The notes under the pieces were generated by a model. It saw nothing but the letters and a program-made list of their open reading frames with translations, did not search any database and had not been told where the DNA came from. The translations under genes and the position numbers were made by a program. 64,000 nucleotides of DNA from Excoecaria cochinchinensis (taxonomy: Eukaryota; Streptophyta; Magnoliopsida; Malpighiales; Euphorbiaceae): assembly GCA_947683425.1 (NCBI GenBank), contig CANTUQ010000004.1:35789001-35853000 (forward strand), read 5' to 3'. Shown here piece after piece: positions 43,155-54,600 of this stretch. The stretch's first letter is position 1, and the number at the start of each line of letters is the position of its first letter.

Positions 43155-46100
43155 TATAACACCCTGAATATACCCTAGTCGGATTAGGGTAAGTTTAGGC
43201 TGTAACGAAAATCGAATGCGGTTGAACTAGGGATGGATGTGTTAAAAAGGATGCAACTGTCATTAATTTGAAAGTTTTTGCAAGTTTCGATAAATTGGAC
43301 AGTTATATCATCGTGCCCTAAATGATGTGAAAAGAATTATTATGGTGACTAAAAATGTGTAATTGGATGAAGGAAATGATTAACTGTAGTAAAGGGCATG
43401 ACCGGTTTTATTTATTAAGGGTAAGGGTATTTTGGTCATTTTATAATATTGGGCTAAATTGAATAGATTAGTTAATTCAATGGGCCAAGGTAAGAAATAT
43501 AAAAGTGCTACGCCAATTGGAGGAAAAGAAGTAAGATTAGGGATTAAGAGGTAAGTTTGACACAAAAAAATGTTGATTGGGCCAATCAAAGAGTGACATG
43601 TGGCATGTAGGGATAAGGATGACTTAATGGCCTTAATTCAGCCCTTTTGACTACATTTTTTGTCATTCTTGGACGGGAAAAAAAAAGGAGAGGAACAACC
43701 TCTTCTCCTCCTACCTCACGCCATCTTCAGAAATTAAAGCCCAAGGTGGATTTAGTCCAAGCTTCAAATAATAGGATGCAAGATGTGGTTGAGATAGGTA
43801 AGTGGTTAGTTGTTTTCTCTCTTCCTCCCCTCTTCTCCTCAAAAATAAGTAAGGGTATGTGTAACTCTGAACTTTTGGTTGTTTGTTTGGAGGGAACAAG
43901 AGAGCTAAAGAAGGAGTATGAAAGAATAAAGGTTGTATAGCCATTGAAGCAATTAGGGAGCAAATGAATAGAGGTTTGGAAACTCTTTAGTTATATATGT
44001 GAATTTGACTATGTTTAGGTGTTATATAAGTTATTTGAATATTTTGATAATGTTATATGATGATGGTAGTGAGTGTTGCTTTAGATTGTTAAGCTGTGCA
44101 TGTGAATAGGATTTTTGGGTGAAAACTGTGTTAGAAAGCATTTGACCCTTCTTCGGTTATTAGGATTTATTTGGAGTTTTAGGACTCCAAATGATATGGG
44201 ATCAGTACCATTTGAAATTTAAGACATATTACTACAAATTTCCTAGAAATAAGCTTGGGCTAATTTTAGCTCTAAGTGTCCCAAAAATGGTCATGAAGTA
44301 GAGGTATCTTCTCTGGCCGGGTTCAGGGAAATAGTATAGGTTGTTTTGATCATATCTGATGATTTAGGTGTCCAAACGACATGAGACTTATTCTATTAAA
44401 GTTAACATCTAATGATCATTTGATAAGAAGGACACTTGGCCTAAAAATGAGGTTTCGAGGTCGGTTTAGGCGGTTGAAGTTTGAAGTGGAAAGCAGTCTT
44501 ATGACCTGTCTTTATGAAGAACCCGAAGCGAGCTTCTGTCACGAGCGCGACAGAATCTGCTTGACAAGTGTTTTTCTCCTTCTTTTGAACCTTTTGGTTG
44601 GTAGGAATCCTTGCCTACCTTTACCCTCTTCTAGTTTGTATATTTTATAATGTTTTCTCTTCCAAAATACACCCGAACTCCATCGGAACTTCATGAGACA
44701 TATTTGTCATATGTTTAGTGTTTGTAAAAGAGTAAATAAGTAGATATCACTTAGGAATGTAAGAGACTAAGGTTGTAAATGAGAATAATGGCTAAGGTAT
44801 TTCAAAGTCTAATGAGTCGAACACCTTTGAATTCGTTCAACACTAACCTGATCTAAATTCTGTTAAGAAATTGGAAGCGAAACTCTATAAACTGTACTTT
44901 GATATTGTAGAACTACGGGGTTCTGATTCCCAATTCTTTGGGATACATAGGAAGTTTGGGATATCCTTCCAAGTCCTAACCAAAGCACCGAGACGTATTC
45001 AGACATAAAAGATAGTGTTTCAACTGAATTCTGTTAGACACCTGGATACTTGTTAAAAATAAATGTGATAGGTATGTGTCGATTTATAAGTTTATAGAGC
45101 TATTTATGACTCAAGTATGAGTAAGATAATTGACAGTTTAAAATTTGTATGTGATATTAAGACGGAAGTAAATGAATGCTTTAGGTGTGTCTTAACTGAA
45201 GTTGAAATGAATACTTCGCATATCAAATATCAACTGGTCTTTTATGATTGACTAATTAATAAATAATCCTTAATAAATGGAATAGTATGAGTTCTTTGTA
45301 TAGGAATTCTTGAGGTTAACACATGTGGTTAAAGAAGTACTGTTTATAAAATTGTTTAGGGACATTACAAGAATAAATATGTTTTATGTAAAGTTCATTT
45401 AATTAAGAATAATATGAGTGGGATGCTTGACTCTGTCGCGAGCGCGACAGAGACCATTTAGTTTTCTGTCGCGAGCGCGACTCTTCCTTATGCAATAAAT
45501 GTATGTTGTTGAGCTTTTGAACATGAGTTTGGACTTGTGATTTACATATAACATAGTGTATAAACTAAGATATGCTATACCGTACAAATTATCATTGAAA
45601 TAAATTGTTGAGCATGTATTAAAATTAAAATGTGATAGTCATTAAAGGTTATGGATTGTTATATTTTATGTGAACCATTGCTTTAATTCATGAATAAATT
45701 ATTCGTAGGATTACTATGCGATTATAATAAGAGTATGTGCTTCTGGAAAATGGTATTAAATTATAGCATGAACATTATTAATGGAAACAAGTATGTGTTA
45801 GCCTGCGTTAGTCAAGTCGTGGATAGTTAGCCATGCCTAATAGAGTTACTATTGCTGCAGCTACCAAATGATTTGGACCCTGATCAGGTCCCCCGACTGG
45901 ATCTTCCTGATCCGTTTGTACCGAATCTACGCGAAAATGTTTTTGGAACAAAATTAAAAGATTATTTTGATATCCTCGGGTATCTATGTGTTATGAGAAT
46001 AGTGTTAATACCTTCGGGTATGTACGTGTACTCGTTATCTCCACCTTTGACTTAGCAGGCATTAAATGAACAAGAATATGTGAATCATACAATAAGTTAT

Positions 46101-46272
46101 GAATTGATGAATACATATGTGAATACTTGTGTGAAAGTATGTATTTTGTTATTGCAATCTAAATGCCTTGTTGATTGAATAATTACATACTAAGGCATCT
46201 GTTAAGTAAGATGTGTGAAATAAGTTTTGAAAACCGAAAGGGATGTGAATAAGTGCACAAAGTGCCATGTAT
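43155..46272 (+). mobile_element. Truncated LTR of family G inside Athila gag
   Basis: Begins TATAACACCCTG (TA where TG is expected). Donor AGGTAAGT at 43798, KKEYERIKVV-type purine block about 43885-43940, CTGTCACGAGCGCGACAG at 44536-44553, CTGTCGCGAGCGCGACAG at 45433-45450 and a partial copy 45466-45481, hairpins 45875-46021. The 3' end is missing: the minus-strand array starts at 46273. Several short open frames exist but none resembles a protein. Confidence 0.7.
45875..46021 (+). other. Hairpin ladder in family G LTR
   Basis: GGACCCTGATCAGGTCC (45875-45891), GGATC/GATCC (45899-45913), GATATC-CTCG-GGTATC (45969-45984) and ATACC-TTCG-GGTAT (46008-46021). The last is a 5-bp stem with a C(UUCG)G tetraloop. 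Same layout as other ladders, different sequence. Confidence 0.7.
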
Positions 46273-48995
46273 TGTAACACCCCGCCATCCCCGTTGGAAG
46301 GATACCGGGGTGCCACGCGAGCAAACACATATAAACGAATCTATATACACATGTATAAACAAAAACCAATGAGATGTAAAGAAACTTTTAATCATTTAAT
46401 AGTAAATCCTTTTTACATGTAACATATATCAATATCGTTTTACAAAAAGAGGCTCGTAAGCAAATACATATACAAAAATAATATTTGTTCCTTTACAAAA
46501 GATTTACTTTGCTATACACAAGCTATATACAAAAATTACAGCGGAAGACTTAAAAATAACTTCATCCAAAAAGACTTTTAGTGGCCGACCTGCAGATATC
46601 TGACTCCAATCCAAACTCGCCACCTGCACGGGAAAAGAGCCCGTGCTAAGCGATAACGCTTAGTGGGGAGGAACAAAACAAACGAACAATATGCATTTAC
46701 AATATTTATAACATCTAATGATTCAAAATCAAAGGCATCAAAATTACATGTAAACATATCTCCAAATTCCTTACTTGACAAGCATAAATATATATATACA
46801 ATACAAGCAATTAAGTACTCAATTTATAAATCTCATCATTCTAAGTATATAGATTCAAGGTGCATAATATAGAGTTATGCAGGAATTCATGTACATCATA
46901 TACTTGTAATCATGTCAACAATGCATCTCAACATATACAACACATTTAAACATATAGCCTGACTAGTCTAAAATACTCTCTAGAACTGGATACGGTCAAA
47001 TGGATACTGATAGAACATAGTATCCCAAGCATATAGAGACATGAGTCTCAAACATGTATTTTTCATATAGAGACCGAAGTCTCGCATTAAATCCATATAG
47101 ACCCATACAGGATCGAAACAAGGATCCAAACGGACCCAAGTATAACGTTTATCATATAGCAGCTGCACACACACTCTGACCTAAGTAAGCGCTTACTTAT
47201 CCACTACTATGACTATTCAGGCTTAAAACTCAACTCAACAATTCAAACACCAATATCAATATGAGTATTGAAAATAATACTGATTTATAATCCATGTATA
47301 CAGGTATACTGATCACATTTAAAACAAGTAACTATAAATATTATATACAACTAAATGCAAATATATATTTCACGTATACATGTGTCTAGATCAAATTCAG
47401 AAACATTTAAATACATCCAGTATCAATTATTGGAGGCAGAAGTACAAATAATTCACATTCAAGACAATTTATGTTCATGTAAAATATAAACTAGTAAATT
47501 ATGTACATTAATTATTTAATCAAGTAAACAACTCAATATTAAGCAATTATTAATTACAATTTAGATTTTTAAACCCACACTTTTATCATGTAGTGCAAAA
47601 ACCCTTGAAATCAGAAGTTAAAACTTCATTTTAGAAAAACAGGGCAGCAGGTAGAGGCCGATCACGAGACACCCTGGCAGTGGTGTCTCGTGACGCTGGT
47701 TTCTCGCAAGCGCCACGCAGAGGAGCAGGCAGTCACAGCGTGACCATCAGTCACGTCTCGAGATGCCTGAGAGTAGAGGGAAAAATATCACGAGAACACG
47801 TAGGGAAACAGGCGAGGTCGCGAGGCGTGATGCTCCATCACGTCGCGACTTCGCAAAGGGAGGAAGGTCACGGCGTGATGCTTCATCACGCCACGTGACT
47901 TCCCAAAGGAGGGAGGTCACGGCGTGATGCCCCATCACGTCACGTGATCTTCCTCTCACAGATTGCTTCTCCTTCTCCCAACTTCTCAGAATTCCAGAAA
48001 ACGTAAAAACCCGAAAGAAATCGTAAAACAGAGTGTAACTCAAAACTCAAATCCCAATTTGTCTAAATCCAAATTTTCATGCAAAAATCATGGTAACACG
48101 TACCTTTAAGTCTCCAGAGCACATTCACAGCAATTATAACACAAATAACACATTTTTTTACAATTAAAACAGAGGCAATGTCAGAAAATCAACTTCCCAG
48201 GAATCCACATTCAAACTCATACATATTCATCTTCTTATAAAACTCACATTATTCTTTTCTACAGGAATCATGTATACACAGTACATATTTCATGCATTTC
48301 GATATACAAACACACAGAAACCACGTTCATATCAAAACAGCAAACAGGATCAAAACACAATAAAGGACAGACACTCCCAAACCTGTTACTGAAGTTCCAA
48401 CTTCCACTGAAACCTTCAATCCGAAATCTTATCTTTTCCCTTATCCTTCCTTCTGTCTTCTATAGCTTGCATGAACCAACAAATAAACCGAAATACTATT
48501 AACCCAAGAAAACCACTATATAACTCAGAATAATTCCAGAAAAAGATGAAGAACGAGAACCCAAATAAAAACTGACAGCCACTAACCTTCTGTAGCTTCT
48601 ATCACATCCAAACCCTAGTTCCACAACAGATGAACACACATGCAAATGATAGAAAGAACAGAAAATAGAGAAAAGAACAGAATGTGGTTTTACGTGAGAG
48701 AGAACAAGAAAAGAGAGAACTTTCAGTCTTTTGTTTCCAGCCAACAAAACTTTTCTCAATCTTCTCTTTTCCCTCACCACGTGCACACACTCTGCTTCCA
48801 CATGGCACACATGCACGGTCCACTTATTCAAAATTACCAACAGCTCCATCAAATCTTCTAATAGGTCCTTCTTAATTCCTTTATACTCACTAAACTAAGA
48901 TCTTTAATTAATTCTTTATGAAAAATTACTCAATTGCCCTTAAATGTCCATTTAAAATTACTAATTTCCAATTAGGCCACTTATGGGGTGTGACA
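46273..48995 (-). repeat. LTR a of the array (2723 bp)
   Basis: Minus strand: TGTCACACCCC start at 48995, GGGGTGTTACA end at 46273. Donor GGTTAGT about 48586-48592, micro-ORF 48416-48469 (QAIEDRRKDKGKDKISD), TCACG-type palindromes 47657-47950, ladder 47002-47199 including GAGACTTCGGTCTC at 47070-47083 and the 18-bp palindrome 47182-47199, double hairpin about 46630-46665. Confidence 0.95.
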
Positions 48996-50304
48996 ACTCT
49001 CTCCCCCTTAAGAAAATTTCGTCCTCGAAATTTCCTCGCTTGTCCAAACACATCTCAAACACTAAAACCGAAACGAAACAAAACTTAACATATAAACACT
49101 TACCCGAAGGTCCTGCAGCAACAGTCACATTTTCCGCAGTCATAGCATACGCCCTATGCCTAGTATGATCTTCTGTAGCACCAGGTCGTTGCACCGTCTC
49201 AGATGGTGCTCTCGGAGCTCTACTTCCTTCACGATTGCTTTGGATGACATTGGATCTTCTGCTCTCTTGCTGAATCTGGTCCTCTTGTCGATTAGGGCAA
49301 CTTGCAAATCGATGCTCCGTACTCCCGCACTTGAAACATGCCCCGGTGATCTTGCGACATGTACCCCAATGGTACCTATGACAATGCTCACATTCTGGTG
49401 CTCGGTTTCCCTTGCTAGCATGCGGTGCCACACTACCTACTTCTGAAGGCACCTGAACAGACCCTCTATTTCCTTGCTCAACTGGAGCACCCTTAGACTT
49501 CTTAGTACTCGCAACTCCCCCTTCTGGTGCTCTTCTCTTGCTAACCATTCTTTGCTTGATCACTTCAGATTCTTCTAACTTCATCGCTGCAGCCACAAGC
49601 TGATAATACCCCACTGGTTGCAATACAATCATCGCAGACAAAGGGCCTCTAAACACCTCACGAAGTCCCTCAAGGAAATGTCTACATCTGAACTCACCAG
49701 TCAACAACTGTTCGGGCACATACTTACTCAGCCGATTGAACTCCTTGTCATACTCACTAACAGTCATACCCCACTGCTTCAAACTGATAAACTCTCTCCA
49801 CTTAGCCTCTTGGTATGCCTTTGTCACATACTTTTGCTCAAACTCTTGCTTGAAGTATTCCCATGTCAACTCAGCTGGTCGCTGAGGATTCCTCATCACA
49901 AGCTCCCACCAATCATATGCTGATCCCTGAAGCAACGAAACTGCACATGAAGCTCTCTGATCTGCAGGACATCTAATCTCTTGCAAAATCCTACCTACTC
50001 TCTTGAGCCAAAACTCAGCCACATCGGATTCATCTAAGGCAGTCCCATGAAAATCCTCTGCTCCTCTTTTTCTTAACAATTCAATTGGGGCCTTAGGAGC
50101 AGTCAACCTATCAACCACTTGCAGTAACCCTTGCACTAATGCTGGATCAAAACCAACTCCTCTATTTGCACCCACAGCTGGTGCAGGTTCCTGTGCAGGC
50201 CTATCCTGTCTCACTGGATCACCTCCTCTGATCGGATTATCTCTACGACCCATATAGACACTGTCCATTGTGTCGCCCATATACTCACTTGGATCCGACT
50301 CCAT
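48961..50304 (-). CDS. gag copy 1 of the array, intact, 447 aa
   Basis: Capsid/nucleocapsid protein of a gag-only element. I take the start at MESDPSEYMGDTMDSV (50304) because relatives share it; an in-frame ATG lies 18 nt upstream. Capsid domain: SAYDWWELVMRNPQRP, EQKYVTKAYQEAKW, QLLTGEFRCRHFLEGL. Double zinc knuckle CX2CX3HX3C and CX2CX4HX4C (about residues 300-335). After GPSGK, where protease would begin, the frame passes through former 3' untranslated sequence, the purine tract and 35 nt into LTR a before stopping. No stop or frameshift. It would supply particles; enzyme activities must come from elsewhere. Confidence 0.92.
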   Translation of the reverse strand: MESDPSEYMGDTMDSVYMGRRDNPIRGGDPVRQDRPAQEPAPAVGANRGVGFDPALVQGLLQVVDRLTAPKAPIELLRKRGAEDFHGTALDESDVAEFWLKRVGRILQEIRCPADQRASCAVSLLQGSAYDWWELVMRNPQRPAELTWEYFKQEFEQKYVTKAYQEAKWREFISLKQWGMTVSEYDKEFNRLSKYVPEQLLTGEFRCRHFLEGLREVFRGPLSAMIVLQPVGYYQLVAAAMKLEESEVIKQRMVSKRRAPEGGVASTKKSKGAPVEQGNRGSVQVPSEVGSVAPHASKGNRAPECEHCHRYHWGTCRKITGACFKCGSTEHRFASCPNRQEDQIQQESRRSNVIQSNREGSRAPRAPSETVQRPGATEDHTRHRAYAMTAENVTVAAGPSGKCLYVKFCFVSVLVFEMCLDKRGNFEDEIFLRGRELSHPISGLIGN

Positions 50305-50421
50305 ATAAACACTATAAAACACAAGACATATGCATTAGGCCACTATACAAAACTGACTCTCATGCATAGACTCAACTCTATACTCAAACAATCACAATAT
50401 AACCCAGAACCTCCAAACCGG

Positions 50422-50433
50422 GCTCTGATACCA
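50422..50433 (-). other. Primer binding site, unit 1
   Basis: Minus strand TGGTATCAGAGC, 3 nt from the end of LTR b; exact tRNA-iMet site. Repeated at 54586-54597. Confidence 0.92.
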
Positions 50434-50436
50434 AGC

Positions 50437-53159
50437 TGTAACACCCCGCCATCCCCGTTGGAAGGATACCGGGGTGCCACGCGAGCAAACACATATAAAC
50501 GAATCCATATACACATGTATAAACAAAAACCAATGAGATGTAAAGAAACTTTTAATCATTTAATAGTAAATCCTTTTTACATGTAACATATATCAATATC
50601 GTTTTACAAAAAGAGGCTCGTAAGCAAATACATATACAAAAATAATATTTGTTCCTTTACAAAAGATTTACTTTGCTATACACAAGCCATATACAAAAAT
50701 TACAGCGGAAGACTCAAAAATAACTTCATCCAAAAAGACTTATAGTGGCCGACCTGCAGATATCTGACTCCAATCCAAACTCGCCACCTGCACGGGAAAA
50801 GAGCCCGTGCTAAGCGATAACGCTTAGTGGGGAGGAATAAAACAAACGAACAATATGTATTTACAATATTTATAACATCTAATGATTCAAAATCAAAGGC
50901 ATCAAAATTACATGTAAACATATCTCCAAATTCCTTACTTGACAAGCATAAATATATATATACAATACAAGCAATTAAGTACTCAATTTATAAATCTCAT
51001 CATTCTAAGTATATAGATTCAAGGTGCATAATATAGAGTTATGCAGGAATTCATGTACATCATATACTTGTAATCATGTCAACAATGCATCTCAACATAT
51101 GCAACACATTTAAACATATAGCCTGACTAGTCTAAAATACTCTCTAGAACTGGATACGGTCAAATGGATACTGATAGAACACAGTATCCCAAGCATATAG
51201 AGACATGAGTCTCAAACATGTATTTTTCATATAGAGACCGAAGTCTCGCATTAAATCCATATAGACCCATACAGGATCGAAACAAGGATCCAAACGGACC
51301 CAAGTGTAACGTTTATCATATAGCAGCTGCACACACACTCTGACCTAAGTAAGCGCTTACTTATCCACTACTATGACTATTCAGGCTTAAAACTCAACTC
51401 AACAATTCAAACACCAATATCAATATGAGTATTGAAAATAATACTGATTTATAATCCATGTATACAGGTATACTGATCACATTTAAAACAAGTAACTATA
51501 AATATTATATACAACTAAATGCAAATATATATTTCACGTATACATGTGTCTAGATCAAATTCAGAAACATTTAAATACATCCAGTATCAATTATTGGAGG
51601 CAGAAGTACAAATAATTCACATTCAAGACAATTTATGTTCATGTAAAATATAAACTAGTAAATTATGTACATTAATTATTTAATCAAGTAAACAACACAA
51701 TATTAAGCAATTATTAATTACAATTTAGATTTTTAAACCCACACTTTTATCATGTAGTGCAAAAACCCTTGAAATCAGAAGTTAAAACTTCATTTTAGAA
51801 AAACAGGGCAGCAGGTAAAGGCCGGTCACGAGACACCCAGGCAGTGGTGTCTCGTGACGCTGGTTTCTCGCAAGCGCCACGCAGAGGAGCAGGCAGTCAC
51901 GGCGTGACCATCAGTCACGTCTCGTGATGCCTGAGAGTAGAGGGAAAAATATCACGAGAACACGTAGGGAAACAGGCGAGGTCGCGAGGCGTGATGCTCC
52001 ATCACGTCGCGACTTCGCAAAGGGAGGAAGGTCACGGCGTGATGCTTCATCACGCCACGTGACTTCCCAAAGGAGGGAGGTCACGGCGTGATGCCCCATC
52101 ACGTCACGTGATCTTCCTCTCACAGATTGCTTCTCCTTCTCCCAACTTCTCAGAATTCCAGAAAACGTAAAAACCCGAAAGAAATCGTAAAACAGAGTGT
52201 AACTCAAAACTCAAATCCCAATTTGTCTAAATCCAAATTTTCATGCAAAAATCATGCTAACACGTACCTTTAAGTCTCCAGAGCACATTCACAGCAATTA
52301 TAACACAAATAACACATTTTTTTACAATTAAAACAGAGGCAATGTCAGAAAGTCAACTTCCCAGGAATCCACATTCAAACTCATACATATTCATCTTCTT
52401 ATAAAACTCACATTATTCTTTTCTACAGGAATCATGTATACACAGTACATATTTCATGCATTTCGATATACAAACACACAGAAACCACGTTCATATCAAA
52501 ACAGCAAACAGGATCAAAACACAATAAAGGACAGACACTCCCAAACCTGTTACTGAAGTTCCAACTTCCACTGAAACCTTCAATCCACAATCTTATCTTT
52601 TCCCTTATCCTTCCTTCTGTCTTCTATAGCTTGCATGAACCAACAAATAAACCGAAATACTATTAACCCAAGAAAACCACTATATAACTCAGAATAATTC
52701 CAGAAAAAGATGAAGAACGAGAACCCAAATAAAAACTGACAGCCACTAACCTTCTGTAGCTTCTATCACATCCAAACCCTAGTTCCACAACAGATGAACA
52801 CACATGCAAATGATAGAAAGAACAGAAAATGGAGAAAAGAACAGAATGTGGTTTTACGTGAGAGAGAACAAGAAAAGAGAGAACTTTCAGTCTTTTGTTT
52901 CCAGCCAACAAAACTTTTCTCAATCTTCTCTTTTCCCTCACCACGTGCACACACTCTGCTTCCACATGGCACACATGCACGGTCCACTTATTCAAAATTA
53001 CCAACAGCTCCATCAAATCTTCTAATAGGTCCTTCTTAATTCCTTTATACTCACTAAACTAAGATCTTTAATTAATTCTTTATGAAAAATTACTCAATTG
53101 CCCTTAAATGTCCATTTAAAATTACTAATTTCCAATTAGGCCACTTATGGGGTGTGACA
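50437..53159 (-). repeat. LTR b of the array (2723 bp)
   Basis: Same length as LTR a, differing by scattered substitutions. Many variants are shared with LTR c but not LTR a, for example GTGGATTGAAG at the end of the micro-ORF (52580-52633). Acts both as 5' LTR of unit 1 and 3' LTR of unit 2. Confidence 0.95.
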
Positions 53160-54468
53160 ACTCTCTCCCCCTTAAGAAAATTTCGTCCTCGAAATTTCCT
53201 CGCTTGTCCAAACACATCTCAAACACTAAAACCGAAACGAAACAAAACTTAACATATAAACACTTACCCGAAGGTCCTGCAGCAACAGTCACATTTTCCG
53301 CAGTCATAGCATACGCCCTATGCCTAGTATGATCTTCTGTAGCACCAGGTCGTTGCACCGTCTCAGATGGTGCTCTCGGAGCTCTACTTCCTTCACGATT
53401 GCTTTGGATGACATTGGATCTTCTGCTCTCTTGCTGAATCTGGTCCTCTTGTCGATTAGGGCAACTTGCAAACCGATGCTCCGTACTCCCGCACTTGAAA
53501 CATGCCCCGGTGATCTTGCGACATGTACCCCAATGGTACCTATGACAATGCTCACATTCTGGTGCTCGGTTTCCCTTGCTAGCATGCGGTGCCACACTAC
53601 CTACTTCTGAAGGCACCTGAACAGACCCTCTATTTCCTTGCTCAACTGGAGCACCCTTAGACTTCTTAGTACTCGCAACTCCCCCTTCTGGTGCTCTTCT
53701 CTTGCTAACCATTCTTTGCTTGATCACTTCAGATTCTTCTAACTTCATCGCTGCAGCCACAAGCTGATAATACCCCACTGGTTGCAATACAATCATCGCA
53801 GACAAAGGACCTCTAAACACCTCACGAAGTCCCTCAAGGAAATGTCTACATCTGAACTCACCAGTCAACAACTGTTCGGGCACATACTTACTCAGCCGAT
53901 TGAACTCCTTGTCATACTCACTAACAGTCATACCCCACTGCTTCAAACTGATAAACTCTCTCCACTTAGCCTCTTGGTATGCCTTTGTCACATACTTTTG
54001 CTCAAACTCTTGCTTGAAGTATTCCCATGTCAACTCAGCTGGTCGCTGAGGATTCCTCATCACAAGCTCCCACCAATCATATGCTGATCCCTGAAGCAAC
54101 GAAACTGCACATGAAGCTCTCTGATCTGCAGGACATCTAATCTCTTGCAAAATCCTACCTACTCTCTTGAGCCAAAACTCAGCCACATCGGATTCATCTA
54201 AGGCAGTCCCATGAAAATCCTCTGCTCCTCTTTTTCTTAACAATTCAATTGGGGCCTTAGGAGCAGTCAACCTATCAACCACTTGCAGTAACCCTTGCAC
54301 TAATGCTGGATCAAAACCAACTCCTCTATTTGCACCCACAGCTGGTGCAGGTTCCTGTGCAGGCCTATCCTGTCTCACTGGATCACCTCCTCTGATCGGA
54401 TTATCTCTACGACCCATATAGACACTGTCCATTGTGTCGCCCATATACTCACTTGGATCCGACTCCAT
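53125..54468 (-). CDS. gag copy 2 of the array, intact, 447 aa
   Basis: Almost identical in protein to copy 1, with the same start, domains, zinc knuckles and readthrough into the LTR. The DNA differs from copy 1 at only a few sites, and copy 3 differs from both at many, so copies 1 and 2 are the youngest pair. The frame is open throughout. Confidence 0.92.
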   Translation of the reverse strand: MESDPSEYMGDTMDSVYMGRRDNPIRGGDPVRQDRPAQEPAPAVGANRGVGFDPALVQGLLQVVDRLTAPKAPIELLRKRGAEDFHGTALDESDVAEFWLKRVGRILQEIRCPADQRASCAVSLLQGSAYDWWELVMRNPQRPAELTWEYFKQEFEQKYVTKAYQEAKWREFISLKQWGMTVSEYDKEFNRLSKYVPEQLLTGEFRCRHFLEGLREVFRGPLSAMIVLQPVGYYQLVAAAMKLEESEVIKQRMVSKRRAPEGGVASTKKSKGAPVEQGNRGSVQVPSEVGSVAPHASKGNRAPECEHCHRYHWGTCRKITGACFKCGSTEHRFASCPNRQEDQIQQESRRSNVIQSNREGSRAPRAPSETVQRPGATEDHTRHRAYAMTAENVTVAAGPSGKCLYVKFCFVSVLVFEMCLDKRGNFEDEIFLRGRELSHPISGLIGN

Positions 54469-54585
54469 ATAAACACTATAAAACACAAGACATATGCATT
54501 AGGCCACTATACAAAACTGACTCTCATGCATAGACTCAACTCTATACTCAAACAATCACAACATAACCCAGAACCTCCAAACCGG

Positions 54586-54597
54586 GCTCTGATACCA
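54586..54597 (-). other. Primer binding site, unit 2
   Basis: Minus strand TGGTATCAGAGC next to LTR c, exactly 4164 bp from the unit 1 site. Confidence 0.92.
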
Positions 54598-54600
54598 AGC

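Noticed and set aside
43647..43940. 97-codon plus-strand open frame in family G LTR
   Set aside because: Spans the donor-like site and purine block of an LTR; no protein similarity recognised.
48499..48852. 117-codon minus-strand open frame repeated in the array (also 52663, 56827)
   Set aside because: Lies in the LTR promoter and leader region, has no recognisable domain, and is repeated only because the LTR is. Composition is that of pyrimidine-rich leader DNA.
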